Assembly (NCBI RefSeq): GCF_001687305.1
Contig: NZ_KV700385.1
Span: 726,523 to 790,522 of the forward strand
DNA: 64,000 nucleotides
Direction: 5' to 3'
Source: Actinomyces vulturis
GTDB taxonomy: Bacteria > Actinomycetota > Actinomycetes > Actinomycetales > Actinomycetaceae
The position numbers were made by a program, and so were the translations under genes. Position 1 is the stretch's first letter, and each line of letters starts with the position of its first letter. Positions 1 to 7,993 of this stretch are shown here, piece by piece. The notes under the pieces are model-generated. The model saw nothing but the letters and a program-made list of their open reading frames with translations. It was not told where the DNA came from and searched no databases.

Positions 1-383
1 CCGCATGCGCCAGTTTTGGGTTCCCAGGCGCCAAAAACAACTTGTTTGATTCGAGCTAATTGAATGGCACCTGCGCACATAGTGCAAGGTTCAAGCGTTA
101 CGACGAGAGTGCATCCATCGCAGTGGCTGGAATCTAACGCAGCACTAGCAGCACGCAAGGCACGAATCTCAGCGTGCGCGCTGGGATCTTTCAACTCTTC
201 GCGTCGATTGCCTTCAATAGCGATGATTTGCCCTTCTGGGGCAAGGACCACTGCACCAACGGGAATTTCTCCACGATTACCTGCTTCTGTTCCTGCCTCA
301 ATGGCACGCTCCATCGCCTGATCCCACAGTGGAGGGACAGGGGGGTGGGAGGGGAAAGATAGGGTAATCGCAGAGGAATCCAC
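1..383 (-). CDS. tadA: tRNA-specific adenosine deaminase, 3' end cut by window edge
   Basis: Deaminates adenosine-34 to inosine in the tRNA anticodon wobble position in the cytoplasm. The visible 127 codons contain the zinc-dependent deaminase signatures HAE (zinc His and proton-shuttle Glu) and PCTMCAG (two zinc Cys), preceded by EIPVGAVV, as in TadA. The reading continues past base 1, so the C-terminal part is missing. I chose a GTG at 383, which gives a short N-terminal extension before WDQAMERAI; an internal ATG at 314 would cut into the first helix of the family and is less likely. No good Shine-Dalgarno is visible. It lies 42 bases downstream of upp on the same strand and is probably co-transcribed. 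Confidence 0.85.
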   Translation of the reverse strand, partial: MDSSAITLSFPSHPPVPPLWDQAMERAIEAGTEAGNRGEIPVGAVVLAPEGQIIAIEGNRREELKDPSAHAEIRALRAASAALDSSHCDGCTLVVTLEPCTMCAGAIQLARIKQVVFGAWEPKTGAC

Positions 384-425
384 GGGAAGAGTTGAAAACC
401 GGGTGGTAGAGAAGCGTAAAGAAAC

Positions 426-1061
426 TTAGACGATGCCGTAGAGGCGGTCGCCAGCATCACCCAGACCGGGAACGATGTAGGCATCCTCGTTGAGCTTTTC
501 GTCAACCCCAGCGGTCACAATGGTGACATTGGCTCGGTGGCCAACATGCTTATCAACGGTCGCCAGGCCCTCGGGGGCGGCGATGAGGCAGATGGCAGTT
601 ACGTCACGGGCGCCACGCTCAAGCAGGTAGTCGATGGCGGCGATGAGGGTGTGACCGGTGGCGAGCATCGGATCAACGATGAAGCACTGGCGTCCCGAAA
701 GGTCCTGAGGGAGACGGTTGGCGTAGGTTTCTACTTCGAGGGTGTCCTCATCACGCTTCATGCCAAGGAAGCCGACTTCGGCGGTGGGCAGGAGACGGGT
801 CATTCCGTCAAGCATGCCTAGGCCTGCACGCAGGATGGGGACGAGGATTGGACGGGGGCTGGCGATGCGACGGCAGGATGCCTCGGCTACGGGGGTCTTG
901 ATGGTGACTTCTTCGGTGGCAACCTCGCGGGTGGCTTCGTAGGCCAGGAGGGTGACGAGTTCGTCAACCAACTGACGGAACACTGCGGAGGGAGTGTTCT
1001 CATCGCGAAGGACAGAAAGCTTGTGGTCGATAAGTGGGTGATCAGCTACATGAAGGCGCAT
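426..1061 (-). CDS. upp: Uracil phosphoribosyltransferase
   Basis: Pyrimidine salvage: uracil + PRPP gives UMP + pyrophosphate, in the cytoplasm. The 211-residue length is normal for the family. The PRPP-binding loop DPMLATGHT is at residues 130-138, [10 protein letters not shown] (residues 74-83) is the conserved Upp segment, and the GDAGDRLYG tail is the uracil-binding C-terminus. It begins with ATG and [10 protein letters not shown] is a typical Upp N-terminus. It precedes tadA in an apparent two-gene unit. A UraA-type permease at 5307-6680 would supply the substrate. Confidence 0.97.
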   Translation of the reverse strand: MRLHVADHPLIDHKLSVLRDENTPSAVFRQLVDELVTLLAYEATREVATEEVTIKTPVAEASCRRIASPRPILVPILRAGLGMLDGMTRLLPTAEVGFLGMKRDEDTLEVETYANRLPQDLSGRQCFIVDPMLATGHTLIAAIDYLLERGARDVTAICLIAAPEGLATVDKHVGHRANVTIVTAGVDEKLNEDAYIVPGLGDAGDRLYGIV

Positions 1062-1247
1062 GGGTTAAGGGTATTACGTCATCTCTGTTCGCAGCGCATC
1101 GACAGCATGATTTCTTTCATTTTTTCGTCACTAGTCGGTTATTTGAGGCCGTACATCACGGCGTCATCTTAGGCACTTAGCGCATTGTCGAAGGTGAAGG
1201 TGTAATCGCTCTTCTTCAGTGCTAGGGGGAATCATTCGATGGGAGGC

Positions 1248-1340
1248 TAGGAGAAGTTCCTTGGTGTTTGCCCTCCGGGGAACGCGCGGAGCGTCCGTGT
1301 GTAGTGGGAACTTAGGAGAAGTTCCTTGGTATTTGTCCTC
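1248..1340. repeat. Pair of 28-bp direct repeats in the upp/BCCT intergenic region
   Basis: Positions 1248-1275 and 1313-1340 match at 26 of 28 bases, 65 bases apart, both beginning TAGGAGAAGTTCCTTGGT. They lie in the 449-base gap upstream of upp and downstream of the BCCT gene. No gene is evident in the gap. The function is unknown; a regulator-binding pair or a small duplication are both possible. Confidence 0.6.
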
Positions 1341-1430
1341 TCAGGAGAAGCAGGAAGATCGGTAGGGGTGGGCGTGGCGGAAGCAGTGGCCATGCGTGGA
1401 AAGGGAACAATGCGGTGCTTGTGTCAATAA

Positions 1431-1494
1431 GGGGGGGGGAGGCGGCAAAGCCGCCTCACCCCCCCCACGGGTTCATGGATCACGCTCCATGAAC
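1431..1494 (-). terminator. Two consecutive hairpins after the BCCT gene
   Basis: Going downstream from the BCCT stop on the minus strand, the first hairpin is GTTCATGGA/TCCATGAAC (1471-1494, 6-base loop). The second is a stem of about 16 bp made of a G-run plus GGCGGC with an AAA loop (1431-1466, one mismatch), followed on the minus strand by TTATTG. The second looks like the terminator. The nine-base G-run and the matching C-rich arm are prone to length variation. Confidence 0.65.
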
Positions 1495-1510
1495 ACTAAA
1501 GGTATGACCC

Positions 1511-3571
1511 TTAAGCTTCGATAGTTTCAGCCATGGTCATAAATTCATGCCAACGCTCATAATGGTCAAGCACGTCGTGAGCAACCTGGTCGCTGCTCCA
1601 TCCCATCACGTCGTAGCCTTGGCCGCCGCCGGTGGGACGTACTTCGAGTCGGGTAGTGACGTCATCGGAGTCCTGAACCACGGCACCGTAGTAGGTGGGG
1701 ACGGGAGCCTGGACCGCACGCACGATGTAGCGGAAAGGTTTGAGGCCGGCGTCGGGATCCTCTTCGCCTACGGTGAGAGTGACACGTCCAAGGAAGGGGC
1801 GCTCGTCGTCGGGATCCTGGGCACTGTCATCTTCGCGCACCACGGTGGCGGTCAAGGATTCGCTGCGAAGTTCGTCGGCCACTGCTTCAAGGGCGGGCAC
1901 TACGCGCTTGTCCAGCGCCTGGATGGCGCGAGCGGGGGAGACCACGTCGAAAGTTTGGCTCAGGCGGTCACGCCAGGAGATCTTGCCCAGTGAGCCAGCG
2001 GAGCCAGAACGGCCAATAACGGAGGTGCGGGCAATGTGGGAGCGTGCAGCAGCCCGAGAATCTTCAGTGTATAAAGCCTTGTAGAGGCAGGCCATGATAA
2101 GCAGGAGCACGAAGGAGAAGGGTAAAGCCATCACGATCGTTGCTTGCTGAAGAATCGGAATGCCGCCAGCCACGAGCATGGCGATGGTGAGTACGCCGGT
2201 CAGTGCGGCCCAGAAAACGCGTAGCCAGCCGGGAGCATCGCGGTGGGTGGAACCTACGCGGATACACAGATTTGCCATCACTAGGGCGCCGGAATCTGCG
2301 CTAGTTACATAGAAGAGGATCCCGACGAAGAGGCTGACGGCCACGAGCATGGTGCCGGCTGGGAATCGTTCAAGCAGAGAGTACAGGCCCTGTTCGGGAG
2401 ATGAGACAGTCACTTCGGCGAACTGCTTATCACCGTTAAAGATGAGGTCTAGGGCGCTGTTACCGAAGATGGATACCCACATGGTTACGTAGGAGAAAGG
2501 AAGTACCAGGGCGCCAAGAACGAACTGGCGGATGGTGCGGCCACGAGAAATGCGTGCCAGGAACATACCCACGAAGGCAGCCCAAGTAATCCACCATGCC
2601 CAGAAGAATAGGGTCCAGGAGTTTAGCCATGCGGTGGGGCGGTTGTAAGCGTATGTTTCGAGAGTCAGTTCGGGGAATTGGTGGATGAAATCGCCCACGT
2701 TGGTGACTAGGGCGTCAAAGAGGAATGCGGTGTTACCAGTCACCAGTACCCATAGAGCTAGTCCTACGGCGAGCAGCACGTTGATGTTGGACAGGATGCG
2801 TACGCCCTTTTCCACACCGGAGACAGCTGAGACGATGGCCATGATGACACTTAAGGTGATGAGGCCAATCTGGGTGGAGGTGGCTTGGGGGAGTCCGAGC
2901 ATAAGGGACAGGCCAACGTTGAGCTGGACCACGCCCACACCGAGAGAAGCGGCAATACCGAAAACACCGCCGAGGAGTGCGGCCGCGTCGACTACATCGC
3001 CAACCCAACCGTCGAGGCGGGAGCCGAGGAGGGGACGCAAAGTGGAGCGTACGGCTAGCGGATAGCGGTGGCGGTAGGCGAAGTAACCCAGTGCCATGCC
3101 GACTAGTGCATACATGCCCCATCCGGTGATTCCGTAGTGGAACATCGTATAAACCACGCTCATACGGGCTGCTTGGAGCGTTTCACCTGGGGCGTTAGGA
3201 GGTGCGATGTACTGGGCAACGGGTTCTGCCACGGCGTAGAACATGATGCCGGTGCCCACACCTGCTGCGAAGAGCATGGCTGCCCAAGAGAAAGTGGAAA
3301 AGTCTGGGGTCGCGTTATTGGGGCCAAGTCTCACTGTGCCGTAGCGGCTGAGCGCGAGGATGACGACGAAAGCCAAAATGGCGGTCGACATGGCGATGTA
3401 GAAGGAACCAAACCAGTTGCCGGTCCAGTTCACTGCGGTGGAGAATGCATTGGAGACTTGGTCGGGCGCCACAATTGCTACACCGGCAACAATCATGACG
3501 GTTACTGCTGAGAAGATGAGAACAGGTAGGTTAATAACCGTATGTTCTTGAGTGGAAGTGGGGGCTCCCAT
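1511..3571 (-). CDS. BCCT-family transporter (betaine/carnitine/choline type)
   Basis: Secondary transporter importing a quaternary ammonium compound such as glycine betaine or choline by ion symport. About twelve membrane segments occupy the first ~500 residues, followed by a ~150-residue hydrophilic C-terminal tail. The glycine-rich GTGIMFYAVAEP (about residues 106-117) and the Trp-rich segment WTLFFWAWWITW followed by ARISRGRTIR (about residues 319-345) are BCCT hallmarks. The frame is open to 3676, but I place the start at ATG 3571, where GAAAGGG sits about six bases upstream (686 aa). The substrate cannot be told from sequence. A 7-1-7 palindrome lies just upstream of the ribosome-binding site. 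Confidence 0.93.
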   Translation of the reverse strand: MGAPTSTQEHTVINLPVLIFSAVTVMIVAGVAIVAPDQVSNAFSTAVNWTGNWFGSFYIAMSTAILAFVVILALSRYGTVRLGPNNATPDFSTFSWAAMLFAAGVGTGIMFYAVAEPVAQYIAPPNAPGETLQAARMSVVYTMFHYGITGWGMYALVGMALGYFAYRHRYPLAVRSTLRPLLGSRLDGWVGDVVDAAALLGGVFGIAASLGVGVVQLNVGLSLMLGLPQATSTQIGLITLSVIMAIVSAVSGVEKGVRILSNINVLLAVGLALWVLVTGNTAFLFDALVTNVGDFIHQFPELTLETYAYNRPTAWLNSWTLFFWAWWITWAAFVGMFLARISRGRTIRQFVLGALVLPFSYVTMWVSIFGNSALDLIFNGDKQFAEVTVSSPEQGLYSLLERFPAGTMLVAVSLFVGILFYVTSADSGALVMANLCIRVGSTHRDAPGWLRVFWAALTGVLTIAMLVAGGIPILQQATIVMALPFSFVLLLIMACLYKALYTEDSRAAARSHIARTSVIGRSGSAGSLGKISWRDRLSQTFDVVSPARAIQALDKRVVPALEAVADELRSESLTATVVREDDSAQDPDDERPFLGRVTLTVGEEDPDAGLKPFRYIVRAVQAPVPTYYGAVVQDSDDVTTRLEVRPTGGGQGYDVMGWSSDQVAHDVLDHYERWHEFMTMAETIEA

Positions 3572-3582
3572 AACACCCTTTC

Positions 3583-3597
3583 TGAGAATTATTCTCA
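3583..3597. promoter_or_regulatory. Fur/Zur-like 7-1-7 palindrome
   Basis: TGAGAATTATTCTCA is a perfect 7-1-7 inverted repeat 12 bases upstream of the BCCT start codon. Fur-family boxes have the same architecture (TGATAAT-N-ATTATCA for Fur, TGAAAAT-N-ATTTTCA for actinobacterial Zur), and this one differs by one base per arm from each. Its position next to the ribosome-binding site would suit a repressor. Confidence 0.55.
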
Positions 3598-3718
3598 ATA
3601 ATTTTTCAAACATGGAACTTTTAGACCATGTCATAATTGGCGTGGAACATGCAAAATGTCGTGATTTACGGCGCACCGCTGTGGTGTGCTCAACGTGGAT
3701 AGCGCAGAGGAGAAGTTC

Positions 3719-4702
3719 GTGACCACACCTGGAGCTACCACTCTTTCCACTCCCTCTTCATGGGATGACGATCCTGCGGGAGCATCTCTCCTCATTGCCA
3801 CAGGTCGAGCCCGTCACAACATGCTCGTCATGAGTGAGCACACCTTCCTCATTGACCTCTTCGAAGCGTGGGGAACCCCCGAATCCTCCATCCGCTCCTC
3901 ATTCCTTCCTGGAGTCAGTGCCCCTACTGCGCCCGGCCACTGCGATCAACTGCGCTCTTATGAGCGAGACGGATTGACCTACCTCATTGCCCAAGGCTTC
4001 ACCACCGCCTATGAAGGTAAAGCCGTGCGTCGCGTTAACGCCATTCCTCGTCTCGCCGCAGCCGGCCAGCCAGATGCTGCGGTGATCGTCGTGCGAGCAA
4101 CCTCTCTAGGAGAAGCTCCTATCGGCAGCATCCTGCCTGTGGCTGACCACTTGATGCTCGCCCCACATATGGTTCCCACTGATATCAACCTTCACAGCGT
4201 GGAATGGAACAAGGCTATCCGCCGCGCCGCCCAACACACTCATGCTGCTGGACCGGATGTTATTGCCGCTTTGTGGGCAGGAGCCGTTAAACCCGGCCAC
4301 GCAGAATCGCGTGTACTGATCTCTATGGGAGCAGACATTGTTATTCATGATGGTCTTCCTCAGGCGCTGACCCTCATGAGTGCTGGAGTTCCTGTTCTTC
4401 TGCTGGCAGTAGTGGACAGCGTGATTCCTGCGCAGGGACTTCAATTGGCCGAAGATACTGGAGTGCGCGGGCGAGATGATGAGGCTGGAAGTGTGCCAAC
4501 GCCGTCGGCAAGTACTCCTACTCCCCATCGAGGAGGGCGACGTGTTCGTCGAGCAGATGTGGTGGGCACAGGCACATCGACACCAATCAACGGTTCAGGT
4601 TTGACCATTCCCGTGGATCATCGTGTGACCACCATCCTTGAAGGGCTGAGTGAATTCCTCCTCAAGAATGATTCCCGATTTGCTAGCGATCGGGCACGAT
4701 AA
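3719..4702 (+). CDS. Purine nucleoside phosphorylase-like protein, active site degenerate
   Basis: The protein follows the trimeric PNP fold order: an N-terminal segment, FLPGV near residue 60, then LIAQGFTTAYEG where PNPs have the MQGRxHxYEG strand, ADHLML where PNPs have DHINL, and ESRVLISMGADIV where PNPs have CRLLRKLGADAV. Several catalytic signatures are altered: the His of RxHxYEG reads Thr, NAAGG is missing, the MST triplet reads IHD and the late Asn reads Asp. An inserted Pro/Thr/Arg-rich linker of about 60 residues precedes the last helix. I chose GTG 3719 because AGGAGAAG precedes it at good spacing; GTG 3686 would add 11 residues. It is followed after 5 bases by a DUF4190 gene. A true phosphorylase activity is doubtful. 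Confidence 0.7.
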   Translation: MTTPGATTLSTPSSWDDDPAGASLLIATGRARHNMLVMSEHTFLIDLFEAWGTPESSIRSSFLPGVSAPTAPGHCDQLRSYERDGLTYLIAQGFTTAYEGKAVRRVNAIPRLAAAGQPDAAVIVVRATSLGEAPIGSILPVADHLMLAPHMVPTDINLHSVEWNKAIRRAAQHTHAAGPDVIAALWAGAVKPGHAESRVLISMGADIVIHDGLPQALTLMSAGVPVLLLAVVDSVIPAQGLQLAEDTGVRGRDDEAGSVPTPSASTPTPHRGGRRVRRADVVGTGTSTPINGSGLTIPVDHRVTTILEGLSEFLLKNDSRFASDRAR

Positions 4703-4707
4703 GAGCG

Positions 4708-5097
4708 ATGACAAATCCTCCGCCTACCCACTTCACTGCGAATCCGCAAGGGGACTCCACTCGATTAGTTCCCGAAGGTTTTGTCTTCCCTGGTACGGAG
4801 ACAATCAATCCCGCTGAGGTTTTTTCTACTCCCGGGTATCAAGCGCCTAAATCGGGCGTGCCAGTGTTGGCTCGGCTTGCTTTGATCTTCGGGATTGTAA
4901 GTGTGCTGATGTGGCCCTTAGGAATCGTCGCCCTCGTTCTTGGGATTATTGCGTATATCAGGCGCACTCCACATCACGGCGCGGAACAGACGTCTGCGCT
5001 AGCAGGAATGGTGATTGGCGCTATGACTACGGTCATCTTTGTATGGACCTTTATCCTTGTGAAGTTTTCTTTCCCCCTGTTGTCGCTGTTGGGGTAG
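4708..5097 (+). CDS. DUF4190 small membrane protein
   Basis: 129 residues: a hydrophilic Pro-rich N-terminus of about 50 residues, then two hydrophobic segments (roughly residues 52-78 and 95-125) separated by RRTPHHGAEQTSALAG. The pattern LARLALIFGIVSVLMWPLGIVALVLG is the DUF4190 signature, in slightly longer form. Function unknown; such proteins are common in actinomycetes. It starts 5 bases after the PNP-like gene and is presumably co-transcribed with it. Confidence 0.75.
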   Translation: MTNPPPTHFTANPQGDSTRLVPEGFVFPGTETINPAEVFSTPGYQAPKSGVPVLARLALIFGIVSVLMWPLGIVALVLGIIAYIRRTPHHGAEQTSALAGMVIGAMTTVIFVWTFILVKFSFPLLSLLG

Positions 5098-5232
5098 AAG
5101 TGTTGGTTTCTTGAGACTTTCTTACGAGGAAAGTGTGTTGGGTGACTGTGTTTGGTATATCTATTCATAGCAGTGATGAGAATCGTAATTTTTTACTGGC
5201 GCAATCGCAGAATAAGCCTGTATGCTGATATC

Positions 5233-5256
5233 CCGGCAGTGAACGCCGGTTTTTTT
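5233..5256 (+). terminator. Intrinsic terminator or attenuator before uraA
   Basis: CCGGC/GCCGG with a 7-base loop is followed by seven T residues (5250-5256). It lies 135 bases after the DUF4190 gene and 50 bases before the uraA start. It either ends the PNP-like/DUF4190 transcript or acts as an attenuator in the uraA leader. The stem is only 5 bp. I found no clear PyrR-binding motif. Confidence 0.7.
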
Positions 5257-5306
5257 ATGCCTGATTCGCTGTTAACCACGGAAATCCCCTGAACTAGGAG
5301 ACGCAG

Positions 5307-6680
5307 ATGGCGAATGTCCGCGGCTGGACTCTGCACGGAGACGGCAAAACGATTCAACCCGGAGACGTTGTTCTCCCCTCCGAGCGCCTCACATGGCCTC
5401 GCACCATTGGTATTGGTATTCAGCACGTTGTTGCTATGTTTGGCGCCACCTTCTTGGTTCCTTTGCTCACGGGCTTTTCTCCATCTACAACCCTTTTCTT
5501 TACGGGTGTGGGAACACTTCTTTTCCTTGGTATTACAGCAGGTCGGCTGCCTAGTTATCTAGGCAGCTCTTTTGCACTCATTGCTCCTATTGGTGCTGTG
5601 ACGGGTTATGTTGCCGGTGGCGGTGGATTGATCGATGAACACAAGGCTTCCTTGGCTCAAGGTGGCATCATTGCTGCGGGCGCTAGCCTTGCCTTGGTCG
5701 GTATTGTTGTTCACTTTGCTGGATCGCATTGGATTGACCGTCTGATGCCTCCTATTGTGACCGGCGCTATCGTCTCCTTGATCGGCTTTAACCTTGCTCC
5801 CGCTGCATGGAACAACGTCAAGGTCGCCCCTGTCACCGCTGTGGTCACTATTGCCTCTATCCTCTTGGTCACCGTGTTGTTTAAGGGGATCATTGGTCGT
5901 CTGTCCATCCTTATTGGTGTGCTCATTGGTTATGCCACAGCAGTCATTCGTGGTGAAGTGGACTTTTCCGCTATGAACGATGCTGCATGGGTGGGTATGC
6001 CTCACTTCCGTGGTCCTGCTTTTGACTTCAGTTTGCTCGGCCTGTTCGTTCCTGTGGTTCTCGTGCTCGTCGCCGAGAACGTCGGTCACGTCAAATCCGT
6101 GGCTGCCATGACCGACGAGAATCTCGATGATGTTACCGGCCGCGCACTTTTCGCCGATGGCTTGTCCACTATGCTCGCCGGTGCTGGCGGTGGTTCTGGT
6201 ACTACCACCTACGCTGAGAATATTGGCGTGATGGCGGCCACCCGTGTCTACTCCACCGCCGCTTACGTGGTGGCTGCGGTGACCGCATTGTCCCTGAGTT
6301 TGCTACCTAAGTTCGGTGCCCTTATCGCCACTATTCCCGCTGGCGTGCTCGGTGGTGCAGCAACTGTTCTCTACGGCATGATCGGTATGCTCGGCGTGCG
6401 CATCTGGGTTCAGAACAAGGTTGACTTCTCTGATCCGGTCAACCTCAATACGGCGGCTGTGGCTATGGTGATTGCCATCGCCAACTTCACCTGGACTGTT
6501 GGGCAGATGTCCTTTGCTGGTATTGCCTTGGGTTCTGTGGCAGCCATTGGTATCTACCACCTCATGCGCTTCCTGTCGAAACTTCGTGGAACTAATCTCG
6601 AAGAGGCCTCTCCTGCATCAGCCCCCGCTGGCGTGGAACTTGAATCGCCGGCATACGCCACCCGTCACAAGAGCAACTAA
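5307..6680 (+). CDS. uraA: Uracil/xanthine permease, NCS2 family (UraA-like)
   Basis: Proton-coupled nucleobase importer in the cytoplasmic membrane; probably supplies uracil to Upp (426-1061). The 457 residues contain GIGIQHVVAMFGATFLVPLL near the N-terminus, the LVAENVGH motif with the substrate-binding Glu, and GTTTYAENIGVMAATRVYS, which is closer to UraA/RutG uracil carriers than to xanthine or urate carriers. About 12-14 membrane segments; the last ~30 residues are hydrophilic. The start ATG follows AGGAG at good spacing. The terminator-like hairpin 50 bases upstream suggests either an independent promoter very close by or attenuation. Confidence 0.93.
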   Translation: MANVRGWTLHGDGKTIQPGDVVLPSERLTWPRTIGIGIQHVVAMFGATFLVPLLTGFSPSTTLFFTGVGTLLFLGITAGRLPSYLGSSFALIAPIGAVTGYVAGGGGLIDEHKASLAQGGIIAAGASLALVGIVVHFAGSHWIDRLMPPIVTGAIVSLIGFNLAPAAWNNVKVAPVTAVVTIASILLVTVLFKGIIGRLSILIGVLIGYATAVIRGEVDFSAMNDAAWVGMPHFRGPAFDFSLLGLFVPVVLVLVAENVGHVKSVAAMTDENLDDVTGRALFADGLSTMLAGAGGGSGTTTYAENIGVMAATRVYSTAAYVVAAVTALSLSLLPKFGALIATIPAGVLGGAATVLYGMIGMLGVRIWVQNKVDFSDPVNLNTAAVAMVIAIANFTWTVGQMSFAGIALGSVAAIGIYHLMRFLSKLRGTNLEEASPASAPAGVELESPAYATRHKSN

Positions 6681-6785
6681 TAAGTTGCCCTCACTCCTGG
6701 AGTGTGCGGTGAATGGGAAGGTGAGAGTCTTCCGAATGGTTTGGTGTGAGCGCACAGACGTCTTTCTGGTCGCACTTAACTGAGC

Positions 6786-6834
6786 AACGCCGTGGTGGGC
6801 ATCCAGCAACGAGCTGGGTGCCCACCACGGCGTT
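6786..6834. terminator. Long hairpin downstream of uraA
   Basis: A 22-bp stem with one internal mismatch and a 5-base loop runs from AACGCCGTGGTGGGCA to its complement ending CCACGGCGTT. No T-run follows on either strand. It is probably the uraA terminator of the long-stem type seen across this window. The rest of 6681-7078 shows no gene. Confidence 0.65.
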
Positions 6835-7078
6835 ATGGGGTATTGATGTGGGATTGTGGGCATGCATTAACAGTGCAGATGTGACAGAGGTCACTATATT
6901 GATTTTTTCCTGACTTATCCCCAACTGTGTGTGAAGAGGGTCTGGTGGGATGTGGAATGTTGTGGACCAACCTATGTGGCCAGCATTTTTCTCGCATGAA
7001 TAAATGTCAGCGGGGGTATGGATGATGGGTGTTTGAGGAGTTTTTTCTATTCTCGAGATCATCAAAAAATACATGGTT

Positions 7079-7126
7079 CTGTGAATTACACACATGTAAT
7101 CCACAGGTCTGTGAAACCTATCCACA
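7079..7126. promoter_or_regulatory. Inverted repeat with DnaA-box-like sites upstream of nrdH
   Basis: A 12-4-12 inverted repeat spans 7079-7106 (11 of 12 pairs match); its core ATTACACACATGTAAT has the 16-bp palindromic form of an NrdR box but not its consensus. The right arm contains TAATCCACA (7097-7105), and CTATCCACA follows at 7118-7126; each is one base from the DnaA box TTATCCACA. Another, TTATCCCCA, is at 6915-6923. Control of nrd by NrdR or DnaA is known in other bacteria; which applies here is open. Confidence 0.5.
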
Positions 7127-7147
7127 GGAAGAGTGCAGGAGGTGTTC

Positions 7148-7324
7148 ATGAGTGGGGTCAACACATCATCTTGGGGTGGTGGCGCAAATCCACCCCTAGG
7201 GGTAGTGTCGAGCCTGGTAGGAATCTCCTGCCCTCCCGAAAATAACAACCGCGTTGTTACACCGGAGGAATTCACTGAAGATGGTGATTCTCCAGTAGGC
7301 AACCCACCACCGGAAGGTAGTTCG
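7148..7324 (+). promoter_or_regulatory. nrdH leader, possibly translated in frame with nrdH
   Basis: An ATG at 7148 has a near-perfect Shine-Dalgarno (AGGAGG, six bases upstream) and its frame runs without stop into nrdH, which would add 59 residues (beginning MSGVNTSSWGGG) before the canonical NrdH start. The segment resembles no domain I know. It also holds small hairpins (GGGGTGG/CCACCCC at 7174-7197, AACAAC/GTTGTT near 7245-7259). It may be a structured 5' leader or an N-terminal extension. Confidence 0.4.
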
Positions 7325-7570
7325 ATGACCATCACCGTCTACAGCAAGCCCAACTGCGTACAGTGCACGGCCACCTACCGCGCTCTCGACAAAAACGGTC
7401 TGTCTTACACCACGGTGGACATTTCTCTTGACGCTGAGGCTCTCGATCAGGTCAAGTCCCTCGGATACACTTCCGCTCCTGTTGTGATGGCCGGAGGCGA
7501 TCACTGGTCTGGTTTCCGCCCTGACAAGATCAAGGCCCTCGTCGCCCAGGCAGAAGCAGTCGCAATCTGA
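7325..7570 (+). CDS. nrdH: NrdH-redoxin (glutaredoxin-like electron donor)
   Basis: Small thioredoxin-fold protein that reduces class Ib ribonucleotide reductase, itself reduced by thioredoxin reductase. The 81 residues starting MTITVYSKPNCVQCTATYRA carry the CxxC redox pair (Cys11, Cys14; CVQC) and the NrdH-type C-terminal part SAPVVMAGGDHWSGFRPDKI. GGAAGG lies ten bases upstream of ATG 7325. The frame is open further upstream to an ATG with a strong ribosome-binding site at 7148 (see that entry). First gene of nrdH-nrdI-nrdE. Confidence 0.95.
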   Translation: MTITVYSKPNCVQCTATYRALDKNGLSYTTVDISLDAEALDQVKSLGYTSAPVVMAGGDHWSGFRPDKIKALVAQAEAVAI

Positions 7571-7591
7571 GCATCGTTCTAATCGACTGCT

Positions 7592-7993
7592 ATGGGACTG
7601 CTCGTCTATTTCTCATCCGTTTCTGAAAATACTCACCGGTTTATTCAGAAACTCGGAATGCGCGCGCAACGAATTCCCCTTCTACCTTCTCAACCTGCGC
7701 TCGTGGTTGATGAAGAGTATGTTCTCGTTGTTCCCACTTATGGTGGTGGCGCAATTAAAGGGGCGGTCCCTAAGCAAGTCATCCGTTTTCTTAACGATCC
7801 ACACAATCGCAGTTTGTGTCGTGGTGTGATCGTTTCAGGAAACACTAACTTCGGCACGGCTTATGGGCTTGCCGGTGAGATTATTTCCAACAAACTCCAG
7901 GTTCCCTTGCTGTACCGTTACGAATTGTTGGGAACCCCCGCTGATGTCACCCGCGTCAAAGAAGGATTGGAACAGTTTTGGCAGACACGTTAA
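7592..7993 (+). CDS. nrdI: NrdI flavodoxin-like protein
   Basis: FMN protein that supplies the oxidant needed to assemble the dimanganese-tyrosyl cofactor of NrdF. 133 residues with the flavin phosphate loop FSSVSENT near the N-terminus, VVPTYGGG near residue 50 and [10 protein letters not shown] near residue 88, all typical of NrdI. The C-terminal 16 bases overlap the start of nrdE, indicating translational coupling. The ribosome-binding site is weak. Confidence 0.95.
   Translation: MGLLVYFSSVSENTHRFIQKLGMRAQRIPLLPSQPALVVDEEYVLVVPTYGGGAIKGAVPKQVIRFLNDPHNRSLCRGVIVSGNTNFGTAYGLAGEIISNKLQVPLLYRYELLGTPADVTRVKEGLEQFWQTR

Noticed and set aside
7140-7324. Cobalamin riboswitch in the nrdH leader
   Set aside because: No recognisable B12 box; class Ib reductase does not use cobalamin, and only small local hairpins are visible.
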